Positions 32,802 through 41,044 of a stretch of 54,305 nucleotides of DNA are shown here, piece by piece. A model generated the notes under the pieces. It was not told where the DNA came from and did no database searches. It worked only from the letters and a program-made list of their open reading frames with translations. A program made the translations under genes and the position numbers. Location: positions 1-54,305 of the IMG/VR virus record IMGVR_UViG_3300035660_000014. One strand, written 5' to 3'. Origin of the DNA: a virus. Position 1 is the stretch's first letter, and every line of letters begins with the position of its first letter.

Positions 32802-33581
32802 TCACCTCCAAAATTCTGTCGTCAACCACTCACCAGGCAACAACAGGTCCTTACGCACGCCCTCAGCCAGAGCAGCATTGGTTACCCCAACCTTTCTCCT
32901 GTCCTCGCAAATAGCCGATATTACGTCGTCCAGTGTGGACCAGGGAACCGCGTTGGCCAACCATCCGTTCCAAACACAGCGCCGTCCCATCAAGCCCAGT
33001 TCGACGACGGTGTTCGAGAGACCGTCGTGTGCAGTAAGACGCAATCCAATAAAGCACTGGGCATAAACTCCAGGCATCTGGTCCGGTTTCACGGAGTGCG
33101 GGGGTGACGAGTAACGGATCATGAACCGGATATCTGGTAAGCGTTTGACCGCCTGCCACACCACACCCATACCGTAACCAGTTGGCGCATCGTGGTTGCT
33201 GTACACGTAAACGAACGGTCCGAGGGGTACAGGCACAAAACCGGTAGGGTTGGAGGGGTAGACGGGTAGGTAGCGAAACCGAGCACCAACCCGCTCCAGG
33301 TCTTCGACAATGGAACGGGATATGGCTAGGTGACGAACGTGTGGAGCCTCGAGAACCCGTTTGTTGCCCGCAAGACCGAGCTTCTTGGCATCCGAACCCC
33401 CCCAGATGAGGACGGCCAACATATTGTTCCTGAGGATGGCACTACGGTCGGCGTTTGTGTAGCAACCGAAGAACACAGCGGGTTGCCCGTGGTCGTGGTA
33501 GTCAACGAGACCGTACTTCACCAGGAAACGTCGCCGGAAGAACCGAATGCTATCCGACACCCTAGCTTGGAGAATCCTCAC
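32802..33581 (-). CDS. Glycosyltransferase-like protein, GT-B type
   Basis: This 259-residue, GTG-initiated protein (GGGAG upstream) has an N-terminal half resembling a reduced GT-B domain (NMLAVLIWGGSDAKKLGLAG, VRHLAISRSIVEDLERVG). The C-terminal nucleotide-sugar domain has F-V-Y-V-Y-S-N-H-D-A-P-T-G-Y-G, I-R-F-M-I-R-Y-S, and A-H-D-G-L-S-N-T-V-V-E-L-G-L-M-G-R, equivalent to the E-x7-E motif of GT4 enzymes. It is shorter than typical GT4 proteins. Overlap with the next glycosyltransferase gene suggests a joint assembly line. Confidence 0.6.
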   Translation of the reverse strand: MRILQARVSDSIRFFRRRFLVKYGLVDYHDHGQPAVFFGCYTNADRSAILRNNMLAVLIWGGSDAKKLGLAGNKRVLEAPHVRHLAISRSIVEDLERVGARFRYLPVYPSNPTGFVPVPLGPFVYVYSNHDAPTGYGMGVVWQAVKRLPDIRFMIRYSSPPHSVKPDQMPGVYAQCFIGLRLTAHDGLSNTVVELGLMGRRCVWNGWLANAVPWSTLDDVISAICEDRRKVGVTNAALAEGVRKDLLLPGEWLTTEFWR

Positions 33582-34645
33582 TTAACTCCCTTCCCGTGTG
33601 CAAACAGCAACCCCTCAAACAGCGGTTTCATACGACGTGCTGAATTCTCGACCGAAAACCTCTGAGCCTGCACCGCGACTTGTGCTGACAGTCGACCACG
33701 CAGTGGGTTGTCCAACATGACGCGGACCAGCGTCTGGTAAAGCACAGGCAGGTCAAATGAGACACGCCTTCCGGTGTGGAATGGGGGGACCATCAACGGG
33801 TAGTCCTCACCCAACAATTCCATACGCGCGCGAGAACGCGCACACAGGATAGGAACACCACACGCTGAGGCTTCGAGTGCCCGGTTACTCCCCACCACGT
33901 CAAACTCAGGCCCTCGGTTACACAACAGAACCAAGTCGCAGGCGGAGATGGCGAATGGGATGTCCCCATGAGAGTAACTCGTGACCACTGTGTTCGGGGT
34001 CGAACCGGGTAACATCAGTCTCCGCTGCTTGTTCCCGGTTGCCACAAGATACCTCAACCCGGGAAACTCACGAACCAGATTCGGCAGTAGTCGCAGGAAC
34101 GCGTCCGGGTAACTCGAGGCGCACAAACGCCCGAAGTGCCCCACAACAAAGTTACCACCCACCGTTCTACGGATCAACCGCGTTCGGGGGTGGTTTTGGA
34201 GGGGGCGGAAACCGTCGTAGACAACCTGATAGAACACCACGGTGTTGGGTCGGGGTCGTCTCTCCTCAGGAAGCCAGTAGAACGTCGCACCCGCTTTCAG
34301 GTCGTCAGCCCATGCCTGCGACTGCACCACAAGATAGTCCGCACTGTTGTAGCAGTCGTACGGACCGTCGGCTACCCAGAGTCTCAACTTGTCCTTCGGG
34401 ATACGGCGGAAGACACCCGGACTCGACCTAACGTAATACAAGTCACAGTCCAACGGGACGTGATCCTCGACGGGTCCCGGGTACTCGACCAAACCGAAGT
34501 CGGACCTCGACTGGTCGAACCTGGTCCCTGAGTAATACACCTCGGCAAACCTACTGACTGCAAGCATCAACCCAACCTCGGTCACGTAGTCACCCTTAGT
34601 TGGGAGAAGTGTCTTGTGATCAGCGTACTGCCAGTAAACTTTCAC
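33578..34645 (-). CDS. Glycosyltransferase family 4-like
   Basis: This 355-residue, GTG-initiated protein (TGAGG site) has a GT-B architecture. N-terminal domain: TEVGLMLAVSRFAEVYYSG. C-terminal domain: V-V-G-H-F-G-R-L, LRYLVATGNKQRRLMLPG, PFAISACDLVLLCNRGPEFD, then S-N-R-A-L-E-A-S-A-C-G-V-P-I-L-C, the conserved E-A-x-A-C-G-x-P-V segment. It should transfer a nucleotide-activated sugar to a growing glycan. It overlaps the next gene by four bases. Confidence 0.72.
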   Translation of the reverse strand: MKVYWQYADHKTLLPTKGDYVTEVGLMLAVSRFAEVYYSGTRFDQSRSDFGLVEYPGPVEDHVPLDCDLYYVRSSPGVFRRIPKDKLRLWVADGPYDCYNSADYLVVQSQAWADDLKAGATFYWLPEERRPRPNTVVFYQVVYDGFRPLQNHPRTRLIRRTVGGNFVVGHFGRLCASSYPDAFLRLLPNLVREFPGLRYLVATGNKQRRLMLPGSTPNTVVTSYSHGDIPFAISACDLVLLCNRGPEFDVVGSNRALEASACGVPILCARSRARMELLGEDYPLMVPPFHTGRRVSFDLPVLYQTLVRVMLDNPLRGRLSAQVAVQAQRFSVENSARRMKPLFEGLLFAHGKGVK

Positions 34646-34665
34646 ACCAACCTCACATCAAACAC

Positions 34666-35289
34666 TTACCGCTGGACCCTTAGGCAACTCAACAACCAGA
34701 TCACCTTGGAACGTACTTTACGACCGAGAAAGTGCTCTGAAATCCGTCGAATCCGGACGAGTGGCTGGTAGCGATCGATCACCGCTTGTTGGGACTCAAA
34801 GTACCTAACGTGTGAAGCGCAGGGGAAGCACGGCACGGACAGAATCACACGCTTACCGACAGGAACAGAAGCCAGGACCGACAAGTCACCAAGGATGTGC
34901 TCCAGTGTTTCCAAAAGAACAGCCACGTCGTACTCCGCATATGCGAAGACCAGAGGGTCACACAGGTTCCCAACCCGGAAGGCAGTGTCGTACCCAGGGT
35001 TCCTGTTACGCGACCAGTTGATCGCCTCACCACTAAAGTCGACACCGAGCACGTACTTTCGACCAGCGGCAATGGCCATATGCGCGAATTGACCCGACCC
35101 GCACCCAAAATCCGCGATCCGTTCTTGTGGGCGGATCCAGTCCACCGCAGTTCTCCAAATCTCCGCGTAGGGGGTCTGCTCAGGTGCAAGCGAGTATGTT
35201 GAGTGGGGATCCTTCCGATCCTTCCTGTAGAACTTATCATACTCCTTCCCGGTGAACTCACGTCCTGCACTGTTCACAATCACTGTCAC
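34666..35289 (-). CDS. SAM-dependent methyltransferase
   Basis: About 207 residues. Motif I is I-A-D-F-G-C-G-S-G-Q-F-A near residue 57. V-L-G-V-D-F-S follows, and YDVAVLLETLEHILGDLSVL is the motif IV region of class I methyltransferases. The first GTG (35289) and the third codon GTG (35283) are both possible; the latter is better spaced after GGAGG. No target domain is recognisable. Its place between glycosyltransferases suggests sugar or small-molecule methylation. Confidence 0.72.
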   Translation of the reverse strand: MTVIVNSAGREFTGKEYDKFYRKDRKDPHSTYSLAPEQTPYAEIWRTAVDWIRPQERIADFGCGSGQFAHMAIAAGRKYVLGVDFSGEAINWSRNRNPGYDTAFRVGNLCDPLVFAYAEYDVAVLLETLEHILGDLSVLASVPVGKRVILSVPCFPCASHVRYFESQQAVIDRYQPLVRIRRISEHFLGRKVRSKVIWLLSCLRVQR

Positions 35290-35984
35290 CTCCGGTGGCT
35301 AGCTAGCATAGCAGCCCGATCCTTTGCGTCAACCGCTAGCAACTGAGGGTCCTTCTTTTTGCTCACATGCCTCGACGTACCGTCGTACCGGTAAATCCAC
35401 TCGGGTTTCGGGTTGTAGACGAAACAGTGGGGTTCCGCCTCACCGACGCGGAGCCAGAGGTCGTAGCTACAAAAGTTACCCCACTGTAAACGATAGGGAC
35501 CGTACTTCTCCCAGACACGCCTGTGCATCATCGAGTCGTCCGTCACGAAGTTCCCTTGGAGGTGCCGCTTGTAGTCGTAAGGCCAACTCACTTCGGTCCG
35601 ATACACCACCAGGTTCTCGTTAGCAGCGTAAAACGCGGAGTAACACACACCCTGACCTCTAGTACAGAGGGTCGCCTCATCCAAGCACTTGGTTGGTAGG
35701 AGGCAATCGTTACCCGAGGTGATCGTCATGTAGTCGCCGCGTGCAACGGCAAGACCAGCATTCAGTTGGCGAAACGCTTGGTGGGCACAAGGAGGTTCGG
35801 GATCCTGGTCTACCACCAACCGAGCACCACACTTCTGGGTCGAAGGAATCGACGGGTCATCCTTCACTGTGGACACAATGAGGTCCAACTCGACTCCCAC
35901 CTGAACCAGACAGGCGTTCAGCGCTGTATGAAACCAATCCGCGCGGTCGTTCCGAGTGAGTAACACCAAAGAAACCCGCATCAA
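35286..35984 (-). CDS. Glycosyltransferase family 2
   Basis: This 232-residue protein begins MRVSLVLLTRNDRADWFHTA, the GT2 start (V-S-x-V-L-x-T-R-N). It contains L-D-L-I-V-S-T-V-K-D-D and G-D-Y-M-T-I-T-S-G-N-D-C-L-L-P, where the DxD is replaced by G-N-D. A W-G-N-F-C-S-Y-D-L-W-L-R segment suits acceptor binding. Start is TTG or the following ATG after AAGGAG. It overlaps the methyltransferase by four bases. Substrate unknown. Confidence 0.72.
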   Translation of the reverse strand: MMRVSLVLLTRNDRADWFHTALNACLVQVGVELDLIVSTVKDDPSIPSTQKCGARLVVDQDPEPPCAHQAFRQLNAGLAVARGDYMTITSGNDCLLPTKCLDEATLCTRGQGVCYSAFYAANENLVVYRTEVSWPYDYKRHLQGNFVTDDSMMHRRVWEKYGPYRLQWGNFCSYDLWLRVGEAEPHCFVYNPKPEWIYRYDGTSRHVSKKKDPQLLAVDAKDRAAMLASHRR

Positions 35985-35990
35985 AGTAGT

Positions 35991-36719
35991 CTACTCCTTC
36001 ACCGCGTAACAGAGGGACGGGTCGCTAGGGAACCTTCGGATACGGAGTTTGCCAATCCCGAGCACCTCGTCCACAGCCAACGTCTCACCCGGCCAGTAGG
36101 GGTGGTTAATGTTATCGAACACCAGAACACCACCCAGTGGCATCCTCGGGACAAAGCACTGCAGAGCCACACGTGTGGGTTCGTACAGGTCGAAGTCCAA
36201 GTAGAGCAAAGCCACGACGAAGTGTGGGTTGTTTGGAACGAACATGGGGATCAGTTTCGTAGCGTCACCACGAATCAACCTGACCTTGGGCATGTGACCG
36301 AGAAACCTATCCTTGTCGAAAGCAGTAACCAACGCGGTCAACTCGTCGTAGGAGTTCGAACACACCTGACCCGGTTGGACCAACTCGGGTCTCGTCCCGA
36401 CGTCCTGGGGTTGGGTACTGGGGAAACCCTCGAAGGTGTCAAAACCGACCACCTGACGACGCCAGTTAGTGGGTTCGAGGATAGCACTCAGCTTTGCCCA
36501 AGCCATAAGTCCACCACCACGGAACACCCCACACTCCACGATCGACCCCTCAACGGGGAGCACCATCCTCATCAACTCGTAGTACGACAGGAACCGTGCC
36601 AGGCTCTGACGAGTGACGTATTTGGGGAAGACTCGTAACTTGTCCGCAACGGCGTCTTGACAAGCGGTGAACAGTGCGACCGTGAGTTCCTCGGAATCCT
36701 TCTCTACTTGAGTCCTCAT
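35991..36719 (-). CDS. TylF/MycF-type sugar O-methyltransferase
   Basis: About 242 residues from ATG 36719, chosen for GGGAGG directly upstream. Family motifs: V-E-C-G-V-F-R-G-G-G, V-V-G-F-D-T-F-E-G-F-P, I-R-G-D-A and L-Y-L-D-F-D-L-Y-E-P-T, with V-F-D-N-I-N-H-P-Y-W-P-G-E near the metal site. TylF/MycF enzymes are Mg-dependent methyltransferases acting on sugars. It forms one transcript with the WbqC-like gene, whose TGA lies one base before this ATG. Confidence 0.8.
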   Translation of the reverse strand: MRTQVEKDSEELTVALFTACQDAVADKLRVFPKYVTRQSLARFLSYYELMRMVLPVEGSIVECGVFRGGGLMAWAKLSAILEPTNWRRQVVGFDTFEGFPSTQPQDVGTRPELVQPGQVCSNSYDELTALVTAFDKDRFLGHMPKVRLIRGDATKLIPMFVPNNPHFVVALLYLDFDLYEPTRVALQCFVPRMPLGGVLVFDNINHPYWPGETLAVDEVLGIGKLRIRRFPSDPSLCYAVKE

Positions 36720-36720
36720 C

Positions 36721-37407
36721 TCAACCTCCCATGAGGATGGAGCGACCCTCATTCTGTCCGTGGTTGAACAGCAGGTCGACGATAGACAACCCGGGGATGA
36801 ACGGGTCGCTGAGTTGCTTGTAGGTGGGGTGGGTGAACTCCTGCCACTCCACCTTCACACCAGCGGTCTCGAACACCTCAGGTTGGACGTAGCGTGCGGA
36901 TCCCTTACCACGCCCGCTTAGGTATGTTGTCGCACCCAGAATCCTACACAACCGCACAATCCTTTGAGTGCCACCCTCACCGGATCCACACCCGAGTGCG
37001 GAACTGCGGACCAACTTCGGACCCCCCAGCAAAGAGACCACCCACTCGATCAACGACGTGTTCAACACGACCAGGTTCTTCTCCCTTCGCAGAAACAAAC
37101 CCTCTAGGTGTGGCCACAAGTGGGTGAAGAAGGGTGCTTTGGCGTAGGCGTTACGGACGGTGCGGAGCAACTTCGCGGTGTTCACCCCCACAATGGTCAC
37201 CTCGTTGAACAAACACCCACAGTGGTGGGAAAGCGGCAATGTCAACATACAAGTACCACTCGGGACCCGGAGGAGAGCGTGGTTCTCGTACTTTGGGCTG
37301 TTGGTAAACACAATGTCGTCCAACAACACAAACACGTCCACGTGGAGTGCCTTGTGGAAGAACCCCAACCACGGGAGAAAGTTCGGTTGGTGGATGGCAA
37401 CTCTCAC
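36721..37407 (-). CDS. WbqC-like family protein
   Basis: This 228-residue protein has the hallmark start M-R-V-A-I-H-Q-P-N-F-L-P-W-L-G-F-F-H-K, then FVLLDDIVFTNSPKYENHAL and T-Y-L-S-G-R-G-K-G-S-A-R-Y, ending F-I-P-G-L-S-I-V-D-L-L-F-N-H-G. These match the WbqC family found in O-antigen and polysaccharide clusters, whose exact reaction is unsettled (amino-sugar transfer is suspected). GTG start after AAGGA, overlapping the upstream methyltransferase stop. Confidence 0.85.
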   Translation of the reverse strand: MRVAIHQPNFLPWLGFFHKALHVDVFVLLDDIVFTNSPKYENHALLRVPSGTCMLTLPLSHHCGCLFNEVTIVGVNTAKLLRTVRNAYAKAPFFTHLWPHLEGLFLRREKNLVVLNTSLIEWVVSLLGGPKLVRSSALGCGSGEGGTQRIVRLCRILGATTYLSGRGKGSARYVQPEVFETAGVKVEWQEFTHPTYKQLSDPFIPGLSIVDLLFNHGQNEGRSILMGG

Positions 37408-38060
37408 GCGAGTGGTTCCTTGTAGATATACAGAGTAAAGTCGTTACCCCTGTAGTCGTGCCTCAACGAGACGTTCGGACTCAACACGTGGTGAACCCAC
37501 TGCAAGGTGGTTAGTGGGGAGTGGTACCAGGACTCGGTGTCTCGCTTGAAGGGTGTCCACTCACTAAGGAAGTTGACCGACACACCCAAACGGCAAGCGC
37601 TGAACATCTCACGTAGTGTTTGTTCCATCCACCGCTGCCCGTTGGGGGTCCTCAGGTTGAAGATACCGGATGCCACAACGTAGTCAAACTCTCGATCGAA
37701 CGGTTGCTGGCAAAGGTCTCGAACACAGAAGTCGGCAGGTGGGGGAAAGTGAGATTGCGCCAACCGCACAAGTCCCTCGTGGATGTCGATACCGAGGTAG
37801 CGCTTCGGTCGCAGGTTCAACATGCACAAAAACCTGTACAGAGCACCATCACCACAACCCACATCCAGGATCGATGTCCGACACGATACCTCACCAACAC
37901 CGCACAACACTCTAAAACGAACCTGCTGGGACTCAACATTGTGCCAACCGACCAGTCCGGGTCCGGGTGCCGCCTCGGCGAGCAACTTGTCGTAACAGGA
38001 CAGGACAATCTTACGGTCCATGTCGAACGTGTGTCCACCCGTCACTGTTAGATGATCCAC
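37404..38060 (-). CDS. SAM-dependent methyltransferase
   Basis: This 218-residue protein has S-I-L-D-V-G-C-G-D-G-A-L-Y near residue 65 as motif I, then R-Y-L-G-I-D-I-H and F-D-Y-V-V-A-S-G-I-F-N-L. Class I methyltransferase with unknown target. It starts at GTG with GAGG upstream, overlapping the deacetylase gene end by 13 bases. Third methyltransferase of the glycan module. Confidence 0.75.
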   Translation of the reverse strand: MDHLTVTGGHTFDMDRKIVLSCYDKLLAEAAPGPGLVGWHNVESQQVRFRVLCGVGEVSCRTSILDVGCGDGALYRFLCMLNLRPKRYLGIDIHEGLVRLAQSHFPPPADFCVRDLCQQPFDREFDYVVASGIFNLRTPNGQRWMEQTLREMFSACRLGVSVNFLSEWTPFKRDTESWYHSPLTTLQWVHHVLSPNVSLRHDYRGNDFTLYIYKEPLA

Positions 38061-38668
38061 CGTAGCACCTCGAACGCCTCAGCGTAACCCGCTCCAATTT
38101 GCACCCCACGAACCCTGGCGAGACCCCTCAGAAAGTCCTCTGTGGTGTAAAGGTGGTCAGCCTGACTACGGTAGGCATGTATGGCCTCAACTTTCCGCCC
38201 AACGTCTTCAGGTGACAGTCGAACGAAGAAGGAAGCCTTGAAGGTCAGGTTGTTCCACGGTAGTTCATACCCCACCAAGGTCGTCCGTTTGAAGGCACGA
38301 AAACCCTCATGGGAGACGACCTGGTGGTCCTGGTGGGTGTCGTCGGTGCTCGGGATGAAAACCATGTCGGGTTGGAGCGACCCCTGGAGAGCGACCAGTA
38401 CCTCTAGGATCGCTTGCCGAAAGGATGGGAAGTTCCGTACTGGGAAGTCCTTCACTTGTACACACCCCACCTGGACACCCAGGATGCGAGTCGCTTGAAT
38501 CACCTCATCCCGAAGGGTGTTGGGAGACCACTGTGCGGATAAACTGGTCTCAGCAGCGGAGAGTGCAACATAGTGGACGTTGTGACCCTCGCGGATCAAT
38601 CGGTGCACCGTCCCACCACAACCGAATTCACCATCATCCGTGTGTGGCGCTAGAATCAGGACGCGCAT
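38048..38668 (-). CDS. PIG-L family N-deacetylase
   Basis: This 206-residue protein begins M-R-V-L-I-L-A-P-H-T-D-D-G-E-F-G-C-G-G-T, the zinc-binding P-H-x-D-D signature of the PIG-L/LmbE family. T-D-D-T-H-Q-D-H-Q-V-V supplies the second metal motif. Members remove N-acetyl groups from GlcNAc-containing substrates. In a phage glycan module it could create a free amine for further modification. ATG follows AAGGGG. Confidence 0.85.
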   Translation of the reverse strand: MRVLILAPHTDDGEFGCGGTVHRLIREGHNVHYVALSAAETSLSAQWSPNTLRDEVIQATRILGVQVGCVQVKDFPVRNFPSFRQAILEVLVALQGSLQPDMVFIPSTDDTHQDHQVVSHEGFRAFKRTTLVGYELPWNNLTFKASFFVRLSPEDVGRKVEAIHAYRSQADHLYTTEDFLRGLARVRGVQIGAGYAEAFEVLRWII

Positions 38669-39519
38669 GTCTGCCCCTTCATCCGCTCAAGCGACGCCGC
38701 CACGATACGGTGGGCACATTTCTTCTGTTCCCCACCAAGAGTGGAACTGATACTACCCGGTCTGGAGGACCGGTAGATGTAGGTCATGTGGTCCACCCAG
38801 AACACCCGACAACCCGTCTCGGCCACAATGACAGCCAGTTGAAGGTCAACCGCGTAGGGGATCGACACATCGAGACCACGCGACTTCTCATACCAGTGTT
38901 TGGAGAAAAACTGCTGGCAACTGGCCTTCCACCACCCGTCAAGGCAGACAGCTTGCCAGAGAGTCCGACCCGGTGGGAGGTTGTGTGACCAACCTGTGTG
39001 AACATGGTCGTTGTAAAACCGCCACCTGCTCCACGCATAACCTAGGTCAGGGTCTCTCCCAAAGAGGGGCACGACACACTCCAAACTGTGGGGTTCCAAG
39101 AGATCGTCCGAACCCACGAACGTTAGGACGGGTCCTTGTGCATACCTAATCCCCTCCGCGAGTGCGGTAGGTAGACCACGATGAGGTAGTCGCAACATCG
39201 AGACCGGCTTACCCACCATCAGTCGCTCGACAGCGCGGTCCGTACCGTCGGTCGAGCCGTCGTCAACCACGAGCACGTCGAAGTCCCGGTAGGTCTGCTG
39301 AAGAGCTGATTGGATAGCGTCACCGACGTAGGGTGCGGTGTTGTACGCAGGCATCAGGATGGTACAGTGAAGCGGCAAGGTCTCCCTCTGGTGTGCGGTG
39401 CGAGGACAAGTATGTGGGTGGGCAAACGGAGTGACGTGGGTGTTCGAGGTAGCACATCTCTCTCCTAACCCAACCACGACTACGTTCGAGGTGAGGGTAC
39501 TACGCACCTGTGGCAGCAC
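38656..39519 (-). CDS. Glycosyltransferase family 2 (start uncertain)
   Basis: The GT2 core is clear: C-T-I-L-M-P-A-Y-N-T-A-P-Y, V-L-V-V-D-D-G-S-T-D-G-T, and T-F-V-G-S-D-D-L-L. Counted from the TTG at 39519 it has 287 residues, but the first ~47 residues look unlike GT2 proteins. A TTG at 39378 with AGAGGG upstream would give a natural N-terminus. The best Shine-Dalgarno/ATG pair nearby (AGGAGAGAG, ATG 39457) is in another frame, so the true start, or a frameshift, remains open. First gene of the glycan module in transcription order. Confidence 0.72.
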   Translation of the reverse strand: MLPQVRSTLTSNVVVVGLGERCATSNTHVTPFAHPHTCPRTAHQRETLPLHCTILMPAYNTAPYVGDAIQSALQQTYRDFDVLVVDDGSTDGTDRAVERLMVGKPVSMLRLPHRGLPTALAEGIRYAQGPVLTFVGSDDLLEPHSLECVVPLFGRDPDLGYAWSRWRFYNDHVHTGWSHNLPPGRTLWQAVCLDGWWKASCQQFFSKHWYEKSRGLDVSIPYAVDLQLAVIVAETGCRVFWVDHMTYIYRSSRPGSISSTLGGEQKKCAHRIVAASLERMKGQTCAS

Positions 39520-39522
39520 GGT

Positions 39523-39777
39523 CTACAGCAGTAACGCCGCCAGCGGGGCGATCTGCTTGATCGCCTCGATACCTGCCTTCATGGCGGCGACCGCCTCAGC
39601 CGCCGCGTGCTTGTTGCCGATCTCGACCTCCACAGCCTGGCAGAGCGTCGCCAATTCCTCGTCCGACACCTGCGCGAGCGCCGCCTCGATCTTCGCGACC
39701 AGCGCCTGTTGCGCTGTCGTGTCCATGTGTGCGAACTCGCCGTCCGCCACCGTGCCTTCACCTGGATTCTGACTCAT
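39523..39777 (-). CDS. Small Ala-rich hypothetical protein
   Basis: This 84-residue protein has a perfect AGGAGG before its ATG. It starts MSQNPGEGTVADGEFAHMDT and is helical and Ala/Glu-rich, with a hydrophobic end (IAPLAALLL). Codons are GC-rich and unlike the following glycan genes. No function is recognised. It may be part of the lysis or membrane gene group with the lipoprotein upstream. The 60 bases before it (39778-39837) show nothing recognisable. Confidence 0.45.
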   Translation of the reverse strand: MSQNPGEGTVADGEFAHMDTTAQQALVAKIEAALAQVSDEELATLCQAVEVEIGNKHAAAEAVAAMKAGIEAIKQIAPLAALLL

Positions 39778-39837
39778 CGCATGCCTCCTGTTTGGGTTCT
39801 TGGATAGGGTTTCAATTCAACAGCTCAAACGGTCCGG

Positions 39838-40335
39838 CTACGGACTTGCCGCAGGAGGCTTCTCGGGATAGAACGTCCGCACCAGGTTGACGACCTCCCG
39901 GGTGATCGCTGGTATCGCCTCGGTCGTCATGCCCGCTCCCATCCACTCCGACACCTTGCCTTTCAGCACCAGGACCTTCGCCAGTTCCGCGTCATTCTTG
40001 TCCTGGGCCTCTTGCATTTTCTTGATGACACCGACCGTGTCGGCCTTCACCTTGTCCCGGTGTGCGATCAGGCTCTTGACCTCGATCTCCATCCTCTCGG
40101 GTGTCAGGTTCAGGGTCTTCAGTTTGTCGATGACCTTCTGCGTAGTGTAGTCGGCGTCAGCCTCGCGTGCCATCGTGTAGATTTTGGCCCACCCGTCCTG
40201 AATCTCATGGTTGTTGACGGCATAGGTCTTGATACCCATCCCGATCCACGCGTCGGACTGCCGCACCGCCAGGGGCTCCAGACACCCCACCACAAACAAC
40301 GTGAGGAACGCCAACACAACCACAGTTTTCCTCAT
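39838..40335 (-). CDS. Putative lipoprotein
   Basis: About 165 residues from ATG 40335, preceded by AAAGGTAGG. An upstream in-frame ATG is ignored because the signal peptide starts here: M-R-K-T-V-V-V-L-A-F-L-T-L-F-V-V-G-C gives a short positive end, a hydrophobic core and a lipobox with Cys18. The mature part is helical and charged (coiled-coil-like DKVKADTVGVIKKMQEAQDK). It could be an outer-membrane lysis partner (o-spanin-like) or an exclusion lipoprotein. Gene context next to a holin candidate favours lysis. Confidence 0.6.
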   Translation of the reverse strand: MRKTVVVLAFLTLFVVGCLEPLAVRQSDAWIGMGIKTYAVNNHEIQDGWAKIYTMAREADADYTTQKVIDKLKTLNLTPERMEIEVKSLIAHRDKVKADTVGVIKKMQEAQDKNDAELAKVLVLKGKVSEWMGAGMTTEAIPAITREVVNLVRTFYPEKPPAASP

Positions 40336-40382
40336 GGTACACCTACCTTTCTTTTCCTCTCCTTGTTCCTTCCACACCTAGT

Positions 40383-40661
40383 TTAGGTGAACGACTTGAT
40401 CGCAGCGGGAATCACGGTCTTCGCTGCCACGTTGTACGTTGCGATCGCTGCCGCACCAATGAAGAGCCCGATCCTGACGTCGTCCAGGGTTACAGGGAGG
40501 GTGCTCCAGATCACGTCCCGAACGACAACCGACAGGACGCCAAGGGCAAGAGACGCGAGGGGAAGTATCCCGGTGTGGTCCTTAACCCACTGGATCAGCT
40601 TCGTGGCTTGAAGCACCACCACAACTAGGGCGGTCAACCCTGCATCACTCCAATCGAACAT
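40383..40661 (-). CDS. Holin candidate
   Basis: This 92-residue protein has three hydrophobic stretches: A-G-L-T-A-L-V-V-V-V-L-Q-A near the N-terminus, I-L-P-L-A-S-L-A-L-G-V-L-S-V-V-V in the middle, and I-G-L-F-I-G-A-A-A-I-A-T-Y-N-V-A near the end, with charged residues between. Size and topology fit a phage holin that permeabilises the inner membrane. No endolysin gene was found in the window. Flanking lipoprotein and membrane genes support a lysis group. Confidence 0.6.
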   Translation of the reverse strand: MFDWSDAGLTALVVVVLQATKLIQWVKDHTGILPLASLALGVLSVVVRDVIWSTLPVTLDDVRIGLFIGAAAIATYNVAAKTVIPAAIKSFT

Positions 40662-40672
40662 GTTCTCTCTCC

Positions 40673-41032
40673 TTACGAGTTTCCTGGTTCACCACCGGAA
40701 GGGGGTGCACTCAACTTCACACTCCCACCGGAGGTGTTGAGTTTTTTGATTGTCCCATCGAGGCTGTCCACAGATTTGGTCAACGACTTGATCTCGGCAA
40801 CCAGGGATGCCTGCTCGACCTTCAGTTGCACAACATAGGCGTTCGCCTCGTCCACACCCCGTTGCATGAGAAGGTAACTACCCACAATACCCGAGACGGC
40901 GACAAGGGAGAGGGTGATGACTACACTCCAGGGGACCTTGGTGTTCAACTTGTCGTACAACCTACCGATCGTCTCGTCCAGTGTTCTGTGTGTCCCCACA
41001 CATTCCTCTCTGGTGACAGGTGGTGAACCCAC
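40673..41032 (-). CDS. Single-pass membrane protein with coiled coil
   Basis: This 119-residue, GTG-initiated protein has AAGGGG upstream. Residues ~34-56 form one membrane helix (WSVVITLSLVAVSGIVGSYL). After it comes a coiled coil (VEQASLVAEIKSLTKSVDSL) and a Gly/Pro/Ser tail. One membrane helix followed by a periplasmic coiled coil is the layout of inner-membrane spanins. With the lipoprotein gene it could form a two-part spanin pair, but this is inference from shape only. Confidence 0.5.
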   Translation of the reverse strand: MGSPPVTREECVGTHRTLDETIGRLYDKLNTKVPWSVVITLSLVAVSGIVGSYLLMQRGVDEANAYVVQLKVEQASLVAEIKSLTKSVDSLDGTIKKLNTSGGSVKLSAPPSGGEPGNS

Positions 41033-41044
41033 GTCTATGTCCCC

